Source: Pontederia crassipes
Taxonomy: Eukaryota > Streptophyta > Magnoliopsida > Commelinales > Pontederiaceae
Direction: 5' to 3'
DNA: 64,000 bases
Assembly: GCA_030549335.1 (NCBI GenBank)
Contig: CM060195.1
Span: forward strand, 31,996,874 to 32,060,873
Shown piece by piece: positions 48,143 through 60,785 of the stretch. Each line of letters starts with the position of its first letter. Position 1 is the stretch's first letter. The notes beneath the pieces were generated by a model. It did not search any database. It was not told the origin of the DNA and was given only the letters and a program-made list of their open reading frames with translations. The position numbers and the translations under genes were made by a program.

Positions 48143-49915
48143 TGGTTCCAGAAAATTGCTTGATCAAGCGCTTGAACCCAAGTCTGATCAGTCTACGCTC
48201 AATCATTCTGATAGTTCTAGACTTACTCACACACCGTCAAAACACTAGGATCATGATCAAATCAGTTCAATTGGTCAGTCCGATCTAGGTTTTCCAATGA
48301 GTTCTACGAACCTTATTGCATTACCTTGTTGAAAATTAACTAGCTTTAACTTATTCTCTTCTTTTTTTCCCTTTTTTATGCCATTAGTTCTTTTTTAACT
48401 ATCCTACTTATCCTTATTTCAAAACAACATGGAAAATGCATTAATTAAGTTATAAACTGATTTGTTTTATTTGAATTTGGAGGGACCAAATTTGTACATG
48501 TGATTTTGATCTTAGATTTGAGATAATCAGGATATTTTAAAAAAACTCATAAAATTTAATTTAAACTAATTTATATTAAATGAAATGAATGTTAATGGTA
48601 CTTCATAATAATCATATTATTATAAACATTTTGGCAAATTCATTTTAAACTATTGTTATATAAGTGTTTTAGTTTTTAGAAGTTGGGCCTATTAAGGCTT
48701 ATGGTTCGAGGAAATTGCCAAGCCAAGCAGTTGAATATGAATCTAACTAGTCTAAATGGCTCAATCAGTCCAAGGATTCTAGACTGACTCACAAATTGTC
48801 TAAACACTCACATCACGATCAAATTAGTTCGACTAGCTAGTTCGGTTTTACAACATGTCCTACCTGTAGTACCTTGTTGAAAATCCAAAGCTATCTAGCT
48901 TTACTTTCTTCTCTTTGTTTTTTCCTCTTTTTATGCCATTAGTTCTTTTTTAACTCTCATATAAATCTTTATCAAAACAACATGACAACCAGATTAATTA
49001 AGTTATGAATTGATTTTTGGATTTGAATTTGGAGGTACAAAATCTAAATTAGGACATAAGATCTTAGATTTGACATAATTCTTATTTAGTTTTAAAACAT
49101 TATTTCAATATATTTTTATTTTTCTAAATTTTCATGAAGTAAAAATATTTTTTAATATATAAAATTTGGAGGATGACAATTAGTTATAATTATTTTTTTA
49201 AAAAAAGCATAAAAATAAATTTAAGCCAAATTATATTCAATCAAATGTATATTAATTGTACTACATAATAATCATAGAATTATAAATGTTTTGGTTAATT
49301 AATATAAAACTACTATTACGTAATTGTTTCTAATTTTTAGAAGTCGGGTTTATTAATTTTAATGGTTTGAGAAAAACATCCGATGTGCCATTTGAACCTG
49401 GGTTTGACGATCATAGACTTACTCATAGATGATCTAAATACTTAGATCACGGTCAAATCGGTTCGACTGGCCTATCCCTCTAGTCCAAATTTTACAATGA
49501 GTCTTCTCTTTTTACATTACTGAAAATCCAAATCTAGCTAGCTTAATATGTTCTCTTCTTTTTCCCCCTTTTTGTACCCCTAGTTCTTTTTTAACTCTCC
49601 TACTCTTCTGATTTGAAAACAACAAGGCAAGCAAATTAATATGTTGTGAACTGATTTTTAGGATTTGAATTTGGAGGGTCAAGCTCTCAATTAGTACATG
49701 TCAGTACATGTGATCATAGATTTGAGATAATCGTGATCTGGATTTTGAATATTGGCTCAATCACTCTAACAACTCTAGACTAGCTCACTGATAGTCTAAA
49801 CACTCAGATCACAATTAGATCAATTCGACTAGTTGGTCCGTTTCAAATTTTACAACGAGTCCTACTTTCCTTACTGCATTACCTTGTTGAAAATTCAAAC
49901 CAAGCTAGCTTTAAC
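48143..49915 (+). repeat. Tandem repeat array, about 560-660-bp units (unit 2)
   Basis: Units start near 48143, 48704 and 49361, with a partial unit from about 49750. The first unit, which directly follows the Helitron, was deleted from unit 1. No coding sequence was seen. Confidence 0.65.
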
Positions 49916-51663
49916 TTGTTAATGGTAGGACTAATGACAAATCTTCATGCTTAAAGACTCAGCTATTTTTTTTCCACAAAAAAATATCTTCATGCTTCCT
50001 TGTCTACAAATGAACAGCCCACCAAATTAAACTTTAACTTTGGGAGGAATTAAACTTTAAATCCTATAAAAGAGATAAAAAAATAACTTAAAACAAATAT
50101 CTTTTCCTCCACCTAATCCACCTCTTTTCTCGTTGGCGTCGTTGTGTCGTGACCTTCTCTAGTTGCATATTCACAAGTAAGATATCTATTAAGCCGGCCT
50201 TCTCTATTACGATCCATCCGTAATTATTAAGGGATTAGGTTGTCAATAAATTAACGTCGGTATTTCAGAAAGATTTTTCTTTCCATCATGAATTTCATAA
50301 AAAATTGCGAAGAATGTTTATTCGTTGAAACTATATGATAGAAATTCTCAATTTTCTTGTAGTGAGATAAACACTTGAGAATATCTACTCGCGTGATCTA
50401 AATAGTTGGATTGATATAAAAAATGTTAGAAATAACTGAGTGAGCAAAATAACTCAAAAAGCTTATAGTTCATAACCTAAATGTTATCAACTAATTAATT
50501 CAGAGAAACATTAAAAGGCATATATATTCATAGTATCAAGCAACAAATATTCACATAACTAAAAACTAATAAATACAACATTTTGATAAGAAACTTTACA
50601 CTCATATTGCAATCAATATTATTTAAAATAATATTAAACATATATATGCATATGCTGCGCTTCATATGAATGCACGAATTCTCAATTGACCAATATGCAT
50701 AATCTATAAGCGAATTCTAAAAGTGACCCATATAAATTCTAAAAGTGTCATCTTTACCGTGACTTCTTACGATGTAGTACTTAACTTTGGATGATACTTA
50801 GCTCCATTCTAAATCATTTCTATTGAAGAACATATTAAAAAGTGATAAGTGACTTCTAAAAGTAGCCCTATGAATTCTAGATTGTTATTAAGAGTACAAC
50901 AAAATAAAAAAGAATTTTAGATGGAAAGATAATAAAATATAATTATGATTTAAGTGAAAAACAAATTTAAACCATTATGTTGGTAATAATGTATTCAATA
51001 AAATCGAATTACTATATAAGCTAACATCTCGTAACAAATAATAATTATTAAATTAGTTTATCATTTTTTAATAATTTATATATTACATTAATCTCTAATA
51101 ATTATAAATAGTATTATTATATAAAAAATTAATTAAATATAATTGTACCGATTAAACTCGGTTGATCTACTGATTTGATCTTCCATTAGTCTTAAAAACA
51201 TTTAGTCTTTTGTGCCGGTAGTCATCGCGCTCAGGAAGAGAGAGAAAACAAGTGAGGAGGATGTTCATGCTTCATGGGTTTGGGAGACGACCAACTCCTT
51301 GGGTCATATTTATATGTCTTGCTCCTTTAATCTAATTATAATTAAAGTCTTATTTAAAACTGATTTAATCTTATCCCGATGTAATTTGAATTTTCACTTT
51401 ATATATTATTTAAATTCATAATTTAAATGTACCAAGTTTTCAGAATTAACTAAATTACTAATACCAACACCTATTAATTTTTTAAACTTAAATATTAAAT
51501 ATTATTAAAAATACTTGCTAAAATATATTTAGGCTTAAAATTCTTAATTCTATTCTAATTACGAATCATTTATCATATACTGTTCTAATCCCGTTAGCGG
51601 CCCTATTAAGCAATCTCTCTCGCTCTCTGTGCAAGCGCACTCAAAAATCCTGCAGCAAGATCA
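49916..51663. other. Upstream region of pseudogene D
   Basis: About 99% identical by eye to 18331-20088. It contains a CACTA-type terminus at 50364 (minus strand CACTACAAGAAAATTGAG) and the same CT-rich leader just before the ATG. No TATA box was convincing. Confidence 0.55.
50180..50364 (-). mobile_element. CACTA-type terminal relic upstream of D
   Basis: The counterpart of 18600-18783, with the same terminus and subterminal sequence; no second end was found. Confidence 0.6.
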
Positions 51664-53593
51664 ATGGCGCCGCGGATCGCTTCCCCTTCTTTCTCCTCCT
51701 CCTCTTCTTTCTCTTCTTCTCCTTCTCCTTCTCCTTCTTCTTCTGCGGCCGCCGGCGCTGTTGCTGGATTCAAGCCCTACGTTCCTTCGCTGCGCACCTC
51801 GTCCTCCTCTTGGTCCAAGAACGACATCGGAGGCGACCGCTTCATCCCCGTCCGCCTTCCCGGCTCCGCCCACTACTTGCCTATCACCAAGAAGCTGCCG
51901 CAGCATCCTCCTCCCCCTCAAAATTCTTCTACAGGAGGGCGCTCGCCGACGCTTGTCTGCGCGATCGCGTCCTCACCTTCAGAGTTCGTCCCGTTGCCCG
52001 TCTAGGGCCGCTGGAGGAGGAGCCGAAGCCGGAAGCGAAGCAGAGAACGACGAAGTGGTCAGAAGAATCTGCACAAAATTTCCAGAGCATTACAGATTCA
52101 CCAGGAGATGCTGAGGCGGGATCGGGACTTTGGGATGTGAATAGAGCTCGGTCCTAATGCCCTATGAGTTCAGTACCTCTGTAAGGAGAAAACCTCAGCA
52201 TCCCCAGTGTCCGCAGATTTCAGGAAGCATCCGGTGAAGGTGTTCCAGAATTTGATACAGCAATCATCACTGTTCCCGCCTGATGTAAGAAGGTTGCTCT
52301 AGAAACGACACCAGGCAAGGGCTTTGACCATGGATGTGTGGTCGGTCATCCTGTGCAGCCACGGTTTCCTATGGACCTGTCGAAGTGGTATCTCACAGTC
52401 GCAAGAATGATGTCGTCCTTCCAAGCGAGCGACGTGACTTCGGTGTCGAAGTTCAGGTCGGAGTTGGAAAAGATTATGTGCGTTCGACGGGAGTCCAAGT
52501 CAAATATATCGAGATTGCCTGAGGGGATAAGACCAATCGCGATGTTCTGCCAGTCGGGAGACCAGCCGAGACTCTGGTTCGCTTAAGGCACCGCCCGAGA
52601 TTCTTGACATGCCCGGTATATAGGACAACTTCTACCTCAACCCGCTCGACTGGGGCAGCTCCAATGTGCTCGTCATCGCTCACGGCGATACCGTCTTCCT
52701 CTAGGATGATTCCAAGAAGTCCACCATCGGCTCCATGTGTTGCGTGGACTATCCCGTCACCGGTCTCGGCTGGTCTCCCGACGGGTAGAACATCTCGATT
52801 GCTCTTATCCCCTCAGGCAATCTCGAGATATTTGACTTAGATTCCCGTCGAACGCGCAGAGTCTTGTCCGACTCCGACCTGAACTTTGGCACCCGAGTCA
52901 CGTCGCTCGCTTTGAAGGACGAGAACGTTCTTGCTACAGGCGGACCCGACTGTGAGATACTCCTACGCGATCTTCGGTTGGAGTCTCCTGTCGTGCAAAC
53001 CTTCCGCGGCGGTCACGACGGAGACATCTGCGCCCTGAAGTGGTCCGACTCGGGGCGGCATCTCGCGAGCGGAGGCGATGTCGACCTACTTCATGTATGG
53101 GACATTTGCATGACCACTTTGATGACCCATAGGAAACCGTGGCTGCACAGGATGACCGACCACACATCCACGGTCAAAGCCCTTGCCTGGTGTCCTTTCC
53201 AGAGCAACCTTCTTGCATCCGGCGGGAACAGTGATGATTGCTGCATCAAATTCTGGAACACCTCCACTGGATTCTTGCTGAACTCTGCGGACACGGGGGT
53301 GCTGAGGTTTTCTCCTTACAGTGGAGTAGGCACGCGCGCCAGCTGATCAGCTCTCATGGAGGTCCTCGCAACCAACTTAACGTCTGGAGGTACCCTTCCA
53401 TGGCTAAGGCCGGTGAGCTCATAGGGCATCAGGACCGAGCTCTGTTCACATCCCAAAGTCCCGATGGTTACACGGTGGTCTCAGCATCTCCTGATGAGTC
53501 TGTAATGCTCTGGAAATTTTGTGCATATTCTTCTGAGGTGCCCAAGCCCAAGGTTCCAAATTGGGGTCCTTTTTCCAGCTCTAGCCCAGGTGA
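51664..53593 (+). pseudogene. CDC20-like pseudogene D, with internal inverted repeat
   Basis: The segmental duplicate of B: same MAPRIASPSF start, same 31-bp frame-shifting loss, same inverted insert and loss of the IR tail. Differences from B: about 175 bp are missing inside the inverted arm, the GATGAGTCT triplets lost in B are kept, and several stops differ. A 160-codon open stretch (52864-53346) still encodes four WD-type segments, including GHDGDICALKWSDSGRHLASGG. A second stretch, 53238-53654, reads through the C-terminal blades to a replaced C-terminus. No complete activator can result. Confidence 0.9.
52175..52577 (-). repeat. Inverted CDC20 segment in D (hairpin arm)
   Basis: A shortened version of the B arm, facing the forward arm 52759-53320 across a loop of about 181 nt. 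Because about 175 bp are missing, the middle of the forward arm would bulge out. 52411-52439 is a perfect 29-nt antisense match to the coding sequence of A (1332-1360) and C (34238-34266). Confidence 0.87.
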
Positions 53594-53997
53594 TACCTCA
53601 ACTAAGGTGCCCAAATTTAAAAAAAGAAAAAGACATCCAGTGCAACCAATTTAAGATGTTCTTAAAGCATCAATTTTATTTATACCATCAACATAATGAA
53701 TAGATAGGAGGAACATGCAATTATAACAGTCTTGCATAAAAAGTTATTAACACTATAAAACTGTATTAAAGCTTCCTTAATGTAACATAATTCCTTTTTC
53801 CTTTTCTCGATAGCTTTGCATATCAATTCATGCCAATATCTGTTCCATGTTACTGATCATATTGATGCTCTCTTCTGACCAATTCATGTAGGTTCATTAT
53901 GAGTGCACATATTCATGATTTCTAGAAAAAAATGTTATTGGTATAGCCATGTAAGGATTCTTTTTTGTATATGTATTGCTAGTAGCCTAGTAGAGCT

Positions 53998-54045
<48 letters not shown>

Positions 54046-57000
54046 GTTCCATGGCTCATTGTTGGTTTTTTAGCATCTTTGGGACGTCCACAGAATTTAC
54101 TTAATTGCTTTCCTGACATAACAAAGCTTGGAGTCTGCCATGGCAGATGTTGTTGACTTAATGATTGTTGAGGAGGTCCAGTCAGATTGGTAAATCGTCT
54201 TGCATTTATCTTTTTCCTTTACGCAAGATTCATAAATTGTCTTCCATGAGATTCTTACAAGTTAAGTAATCAATGAAGGAAGTAGATCAGTCCATCACAT
54301 CATGGGTGCACATTTTGATCATTTTCTGGTAAAAAATATTGTGCAATGTAGGGGATATGTCTTCATGTAAGTGATAGGCGTGTGCGTGTATCATATATAT
54401 TTGTTTTCCATTATCATTTTCAGGAAAGAAGTTTTGTGCTTTCTTTATTTTCTTGAAGACAATCAAGGATTTCCCTTGGTACTATGTTGCACTTATACAA
54501 GTTCCAGAGACTTGGCATATTTATAAAAGAGATTAGCTACCTATTCTATGTTTATTTCCTGCTATTGATTTGAGGATTCTTTCTTTTCTTCAACCACTCA
54601 ATTTAACCATAATTGCACGGAATAGCAAAAAGAATGAATTGTATGTATGGAATTTAAAAATGGATACACTATACCTAATTGAGATGACATTATCTACCTA
54701 ATTTGCAAATAAATATGCAATATTGTTTTTTCTCTTTGCTTCTACTTTTTCTTTTGAACTCCGCCTATGTTTTATAGCCGGTCCCAAGCCCGGATGAAGG
54801 AGGAGAGTTGTGTTAGGCCCCGGCAGTCAGCGTAAAATCCTGTCGAATCTCATGAACATGGATCAACGAATGAGCGGAATGGCGTCGTATGATCCATGTA
54901 GCCGACCCCACCTAGTGGGATAAGGCTTTGTTGTTGTTTGTTTGTTTGCTTCTACTTTTTCTTTTGAAAATTATTTAGTGCATAGATGGAAACTGATGAT
55001 CTAGTCAGATCGTTAAATCATCTTTTGTTATGCGAGATTCTTACAACATAAGTAATCAAAGATAGAAGTAGATTAGTCTTCCAAATAAAGTTGTCAGGAG
55101 TAAAAGTCCATGATAGTTTCCTTACTGTGGCATAATTCCTGTTTTCAATTGATTTGCATATAAATTCATGCTAATATTTGTTCCATGTTACTGATACTAT
55201 GTTGATGATCTCTTATTACTAATTCATGTGCATTCATCATGAGTGCACGTGCTGATATTTTCAGGAAAAAAATAATTCTCCAATGTTGGGGATATTTCTT
55301 CATGTAGGTAGAAGGCTCATATATGTTTGTCTTCTATTATCATTTTAAGGAAAGAAGTTTCATGCTTTCTTTTTTTTCTGGAAGAAAACTAAGATGTTAT
55401 TTTTTTTATGGAAGAAAACTAAGATGTCTTCTATTACCATGTCTTAGTACATATTCAAGAGTCCTAACATATTTATAAAGGAGATTAGCCATCTCATTCT
55501 ATGATTATTTCCTTTTATTCATTTGACGATTCTTCCTTCTACCAAAAAATTTTACCGGAATCACATACAATAGCAAAAAGTATCTAGAGAAGTGAAAAAT
55601 GGATACATAATGCAAAATAGTTTCCAAAGCATGCATAGGAAGTAGTTTCATGACCAAGTGAGGAAGACAATTAGTAACCTAATTGTTTACCAAGTATTTT
55701 TTTCAACTAATAAAATGATTGTTGCAAAGTTTACTTGCATATTTTATTTTATGAAATTGTTTAAAGAACAAATGTAGCATTATAGTTTCTTAAAAATTGA
55801 TTACTATATTGCTTTAGATTGTCTTCCAGCTTGACGGAGGGATCTTTACCTTGGAAAACATTTTGCTGATTGTGTCTTTTTTCCTAGTCCTCTATATCAT
55901 TTTTGTTGCTTGCCGTTGTTGGTGGTCAAAAGCTTATAAAGCGGAAGGCCATAAGAGGGTAATTGAGATGACATTATATGCTTAATTTGCAAATAAATCT
56001 ACTCAATTTATTCTCTTTAGTTGTACATTTTCTTTTGGAAATTATTTAATGCATAGATGGAATCTGATGAAATTTATTTGAGCTTTTTCGTTTAGGTAAA
56101 GGAATTCATAAAGAAAAAATTGCAGATTACTGGTTTTAGCATTTAAGCGTTACAATTTTAACAACATCCTAAGTTGTTTATTTTGCAGGAAAGGGAGATG
56201 ATATATAGCTTAAACGAGGTGAAAGTAAATTAATATAGAATGCAGCTATATTTTCATTCAAACGTCAAGAAAAACATTGGAGGAATTTCATAGGAATGTG
56301 ATTCAAAACTTATTTGAGGTAATAAAAAATATCCTTTATAAGTGGTAAGAGCAATTTTATAATTTGGCGTTTTCCTGATAGCATGCTTTAGATTTTGTTA
56401 CATGTGACGGATTGGCATATAAATCACAAGGTACTTTTTTTTGTGTTAACTCTAGTGCCAAGAATGTCTATAACCTTTGAATGATTTAATTTCAGGATAG
56501 ATGTGCAGCTCAACCTGTTACCAATTCAAGAAGTTGCCACTTGTTTGTTGGTTACATAACTTTGGTTGTAAGTTGAAGTATGGAGCATCAAATGTGGTTG
56601 GCAAATTTACTTTGAGGACAATGCTGTCAAAGATATTGGTATTTCTTTAGTCTCTTGAACTAGGATATGTGATCCATGGATCAGTTATTGTGAGTCATAA
56701 ATCTAGATACATGTTGAATGACCCTATGACTTACTCATTGTGGGTGCACCAAAGTATTAACGAGATGGATTACTTAGTGTTGATAGTTTTGATTACATGT
56801 TTTTTTGAGTTTATTATGTTGACTTTGATAGTGTGTGTTTTTTCTGGGTTTTGGCTCTAGTTCCTGCTAAGAATCACATTCTTCAATTCAACATAATAAT
56901 TTTTCCTTATTTCTGTCCTCATGTTTAATGAATAAAATTCCATGTGTAATTTGAGCTATATGTTGAAACTTGGACATTGTTAAATAGAGTTTTGAGATTG

Positions 57001-58319
57001 TAGTGATTCTCAATATATTCGTCCACTTCATCCTGAAAATAAGTTTCGTTCTACTCTTAGCAGCTACGGAAAGCTCCCCATAATTGTATATTATGTTGAA
57101 GATGTACACTCTAATTGCTGGATTCACATAGTTTGATTAACATGTTATTCGATAATCTTTTCCTTTCTCTTATACTAGTATCATTTGTACTAGATACATC
57201 TCTATTCCCTTGTCCTTGAACATGTAAATTATAAGCATAAGGATCTATAATTCCCTCTAATTGCCATTTTATCTTATACTACAGTTTCTATTTCCTTTAC
57301 TAGCTTCTTAAGCCTATGCCTTGTCAATTCTCTCATAGTGTCGTATCACATTTGTACTATAATTGGACACGTAGGAATACACTTTGCTATCACAAGGATT
57401 ACATACTTATGACAAGAACGATCAGCTTCTGAACTAGCATTTCCTAGTTTGTGATATCTGCTTTGGGTCACATCCTATTCTTGAGCTTCTGCAAGCTTGT
57501 TGTCCTCGGATTGATGCATGGCCTTAATTTTCATTTTGTTTAAGATATGCTTTTCTTTCTCCGATCCCATTGGCTGTATCAAAACATCCATATATCATGT
57601 TTAGGGATGGAATAGAACTGAATTGGGTGTGAGACTTGGCATATTGCATGGTACAAAAGTCTGACCGTATCAGACTTGGCATCACATGTAGACTTAGTTC
57701 TACTTGACTTTATGATATTACTTACCATGACTGTTCAAATTCTGCCTTCTAAGTTGGGGACTTGATGCAACAATCATTGGCGGCCCCCCTTTATGAGTTC
57801 TACATATTACTTACCATGACTTTATGATATTACTTTGGCGGCCGTCCTTTTACCCCTAAAAAATCTCCGTCATCCAAATTTACACAGTGATCATGCCCGC
57901 AAATACAAATTCGTTTTTCTTAGTGTATCATAATTCCCTTTTCTTTTTCTCAATAGCTTTGCACATTTATAAAAGAGATTAGCTATATATTCTATGTTTA
58001 TTTCCTATTATTGATTTGAGGATTCTACCTTTTCTTATACCACTCAATTTTACCAGAATTGCACAGAATAGCAAAAAGAATGAATTGTATCTATGGAATT
58101 TAAAAATGGATACACAATACAAAATAGTTTCCAAAGCATGAATAGTAAGTAGTTTATGACCAAATGAGGAGGACAATTAGTAACCTAATTGTTTACCAAG
58201 TATTCTTTCAATGAATAAAATGATTGTTTGCAAAGTTTACCTTCACATTTTATTTCATGATTTTTTTAGGAACAAATGTAACATTATGGACCATAGTTGC
58301 TTAAAAATTAATTACTAGG
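53594..58319 (+). pseudogene. Downstream block of D with the relic gene
   Basis: Collinear with 2041-6940. Preserved blocks: ATG block 54140-54189 (MADVVDLMIVEEVQSD, GTAAAT donor); the 47-codon membrane exon 55818-55958 with a splice-like AG and GT on either side; an interrupted third block 56189-56318; and a last block at about 56497-56860 containing ARYMLNDPMTYSLWVHQS, then a stop and AATAAA near 56930. A 16-bp insertion breaks the third block and an in-frame TAG replaces a Trp codon of the last. I do not recognise the family. It is probably a small protein with one or more membrane spans. Confidence 0.5.
54758..54945 (+). mobile_element. RTE-derived short element, 5'+3' type (D)
   Basis: A 188-bp element from ACTCCGCCTATG to a (TTG/TTTG)n tail, with a 22-bp perfect target duplication (54736-54757, 54946-54967; TTGCTTCTACTTTTTCTTTT plus GA). 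It occupies the same site as the 86-bp element in B (23571), but the module junction differs: CAACGAAT joins GAGCGGAATGG here, while the B element contains the TTACTAATAGAGC segment missing from this one. Confidence 0.88.
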
Positions 58320-58707
58320 GGACCATCGCCCGAACCGAGTCATCAAGTCGACTGATGAAGTTGGGCTTTCTTTGGTATCTGTAATGTACATATGTTATTT
58401 CCTTGACGCCATTTTCTTTCATGTAATCTTATGTCAAAATTATGCAATCTAAGGCTGCTGCTATATGAAGCCGATATTCAACAATGGACATACATTTCAA
58501 AAAAGTAGTTACATGGATCAAAGTGGTTGTCTTGTTTTCCCCTATGCATTGCATTTGTATCATTCAACTTAATGCATTTGAAGGCACAATTGTTTCAACA
58601 ACACATGGCTTGTCTGTTAAGCGTTGACTGCTGATCAATCTCCTGCATTAGTTCATTCTAGGACATGGTAATAGTCTGATATTAACTATGGACTTACATT
58701 TTTCAAG

Positions 58708-58783
58708 GGCTTAAGAGGGCTTTATGCAGGATTCTATCCTGCAGTTTTTGGATCTACAATTTCTTGGGGGCTGTACTTCTTCT
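58708..58783 (+). pseudogene. Captured exon of a mitochondrial folate-carrier-like gene
   Basis: One exon reads GLRGLYAGFYPAVFGSTISW followed by GLYFF. It is a near match to the conserved segment of plant mitochondrial-carrier-family folate transporters (RGLYAGFYPAV.GSTISWGLYFF). It has an AG acceptor (TTTTTCAAG) and a GTAAGT donor in the right phase. No other carrier exon was found nearby, so it is an isolated exon with some intron sequence. A general mitochondrial carrier is the alternative, but the STISWGLYFF string is specific to this group as I know it. Confidence 0.72.
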
Positions 58784-59264
58784 TGTAAGTATTCTTTCCA
58801 TTAAAATTCATTTTCATCATTTAATGTTAAGATCGAGTTGCCAATTATAAAATTACAAAGTGTTAAATGATTTCATGATCTGTTTTAATCTTCTGGATAA
58901 GTCGGATTGAACTTTACATTTTTTTGTTCTTATCTTGATATTGTCCTTGTTTGGTTTTTTGTCTCCTAATAAGTGCTTTGGATTGTTTTCTTTTATATCA
59001 TAGGCTTTGGTTATTTAATATCAGGTTTTGTGTTTAAGATTATGATAAACAACATTATGAAACCAAAATTTCAGCTAAGACGTCACCGTTCTGCTGCAGC
59101 ATGCTCTGTTTTCCCATCGAGTGAGACTGTAACACGTTGCATGCCCTTCCAAAACTTGCACACAATCCTCAATCATATTTCATGGAAATGTGATATAAGG
59201 AACTAGGTTTGTAACACATATAAAAGCATAAATTTTTTTTTGTTGATTAGATTGGAACTAGGTT

Positions 59265-59650
59265 TGTAACACCTCCTCCCGCCTGCCGCCGTGCGTTGTG
59301 CCGCCTGCCGCCCGGTGTTGAAGTCGCCCGACGCCGTGTGTTGAAGCTGCCTGCTGTCACACGTTGCTGCTGTCGTCGATCGCCGTGAGTCGCCGTTACC
59401 CCCTTACTCCTCCCTCCCTTCCTCTCTCCCTCATTCTCTGCTCGCGTCCTCAGTGCGCTGGAAGCAACCCAGGGCTCCCTGCTCGCGAGCAGGAAGGCCT
59501 GTTCGCGAGCAGGGCTCGCAAGCCTCGTCGCGAGCAGGAAACCCTGTGCTGCTCCCTGCTCGTGAGCAGGGAGGCCTGAGTCGAGGTAGACCCTGCTTGC
59601 GCAGGGCTCGCAAGCCTGGTCAAGAGGGAGTAACCGGCGAGCAGGAATTT
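59265..59650. other. GC-rich island with clustered palindromes
   Basis: About 390 bp of high GC in AT-rich surroundings. The palindrome CCTGCTCGCGAGCAGG and variants recur (about 59477, 59503, 59533, 59556, 59596), interspersed with GGCTCGCAAGCC. Short ORFs on both strands have repetitive composition and no domain, so I do not call a gene. A captured fragment of a repetitive element is possible. Confidence 0.5.
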
Positions 59651-60785
59651 TTTTAGGATTAAGATTATACAAGTCTGTTTAAGACATTTTTCTCCTATAA
59701 GTAGTCTGTTTAACTAGTTTTAAGATTATATAGCCTTTTTTTAGTATTAAGATTATATAGCCTGTTGAAGACGTTTAAGTTTGGAATTACTGAATTAGGA
59801 TTATATAAGTAAAGTCGTTGTCCTTCACTCCTTTGCATGTTTAATTAGGTTTTGCTTATCTTGTATACTTGTATAGATTGTTACAAATGTGTTCCCTCTC
59901 ATTGTTACAAATGTGTTAAAGATTTTGGTCAAGGAAAAATGACATCTGGTTCGGGTCCATCAACAGATTTGTATTACATGTTGCTTTTAGAATATTTGAT
60001 AACTTGATGAAAATTTTGCTTTATTACAAAGATATTATCGCACTAATTAATATATAAATAAATAATCTAGTAGAATTGGCCGAATCATGTTACATGTTCC
60101 CCTTTATGGCTTTCCAGTGCTCCATGTTTGTCTTACTCGCCACCCTTTTGAACTGCTAGAACACTCAATTTTCTTATTGCCTTTATGTTTAATCTTTGTT
60201 GTGACTCTTTTCCTTATGAAACAAATTTTCCTTATGACCCTTCTCTGAAACAAATTAAAGAATATTCCAGCTTCTTGTAGTCAAGATGTGTTATAGCTAC
60301 TAGTTTTGAGTATTGTTTATTTTGTTAGGAACTATCTTTCTGTTTCCTTTTTATTTTTTGTTTGTTTTTATTTATTTCTTTATTTTTCTAGAGGGGTTGT
60401 TGTCTTTATTACTTGAAAGAATTTCATGCATAAAATTGCTACTTATCAGCTGGTCGAATGTTGGATCTGGGGAATATCCTACCTTATAATAGATTAAAAT
60501 TATTCTCTTTTTTCAGAGGTTTTTGTTTTTGTAAAATTTTATGTATAAAGGCCATTGTGGTAGAAAATAATGATTTACTTGATATATTGCCTGCATATTA
60601 AATAAGGTACTCTGGGTTACCTACACAAGGCAATGTGATAATGTTGATAATTTAATAACTAACAGTTTTTTTGATAGACCATCTGGGCTACTAGCAATCT
60701 TGAACGGCAATGTAGTGAACGCCTTCTGTATTATCTACTGAAGTTTTTTTTGAAAGATAATATGTTAAGTGTATTGAGAAAGCCA

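Noticed and set aside
59247-59672. 141-codon minus-strand ORF in the GC island
   Set aside because: Its composition follows the palindromic repeats, there are open frames on both strands at once, and no domain or splice context is visible.
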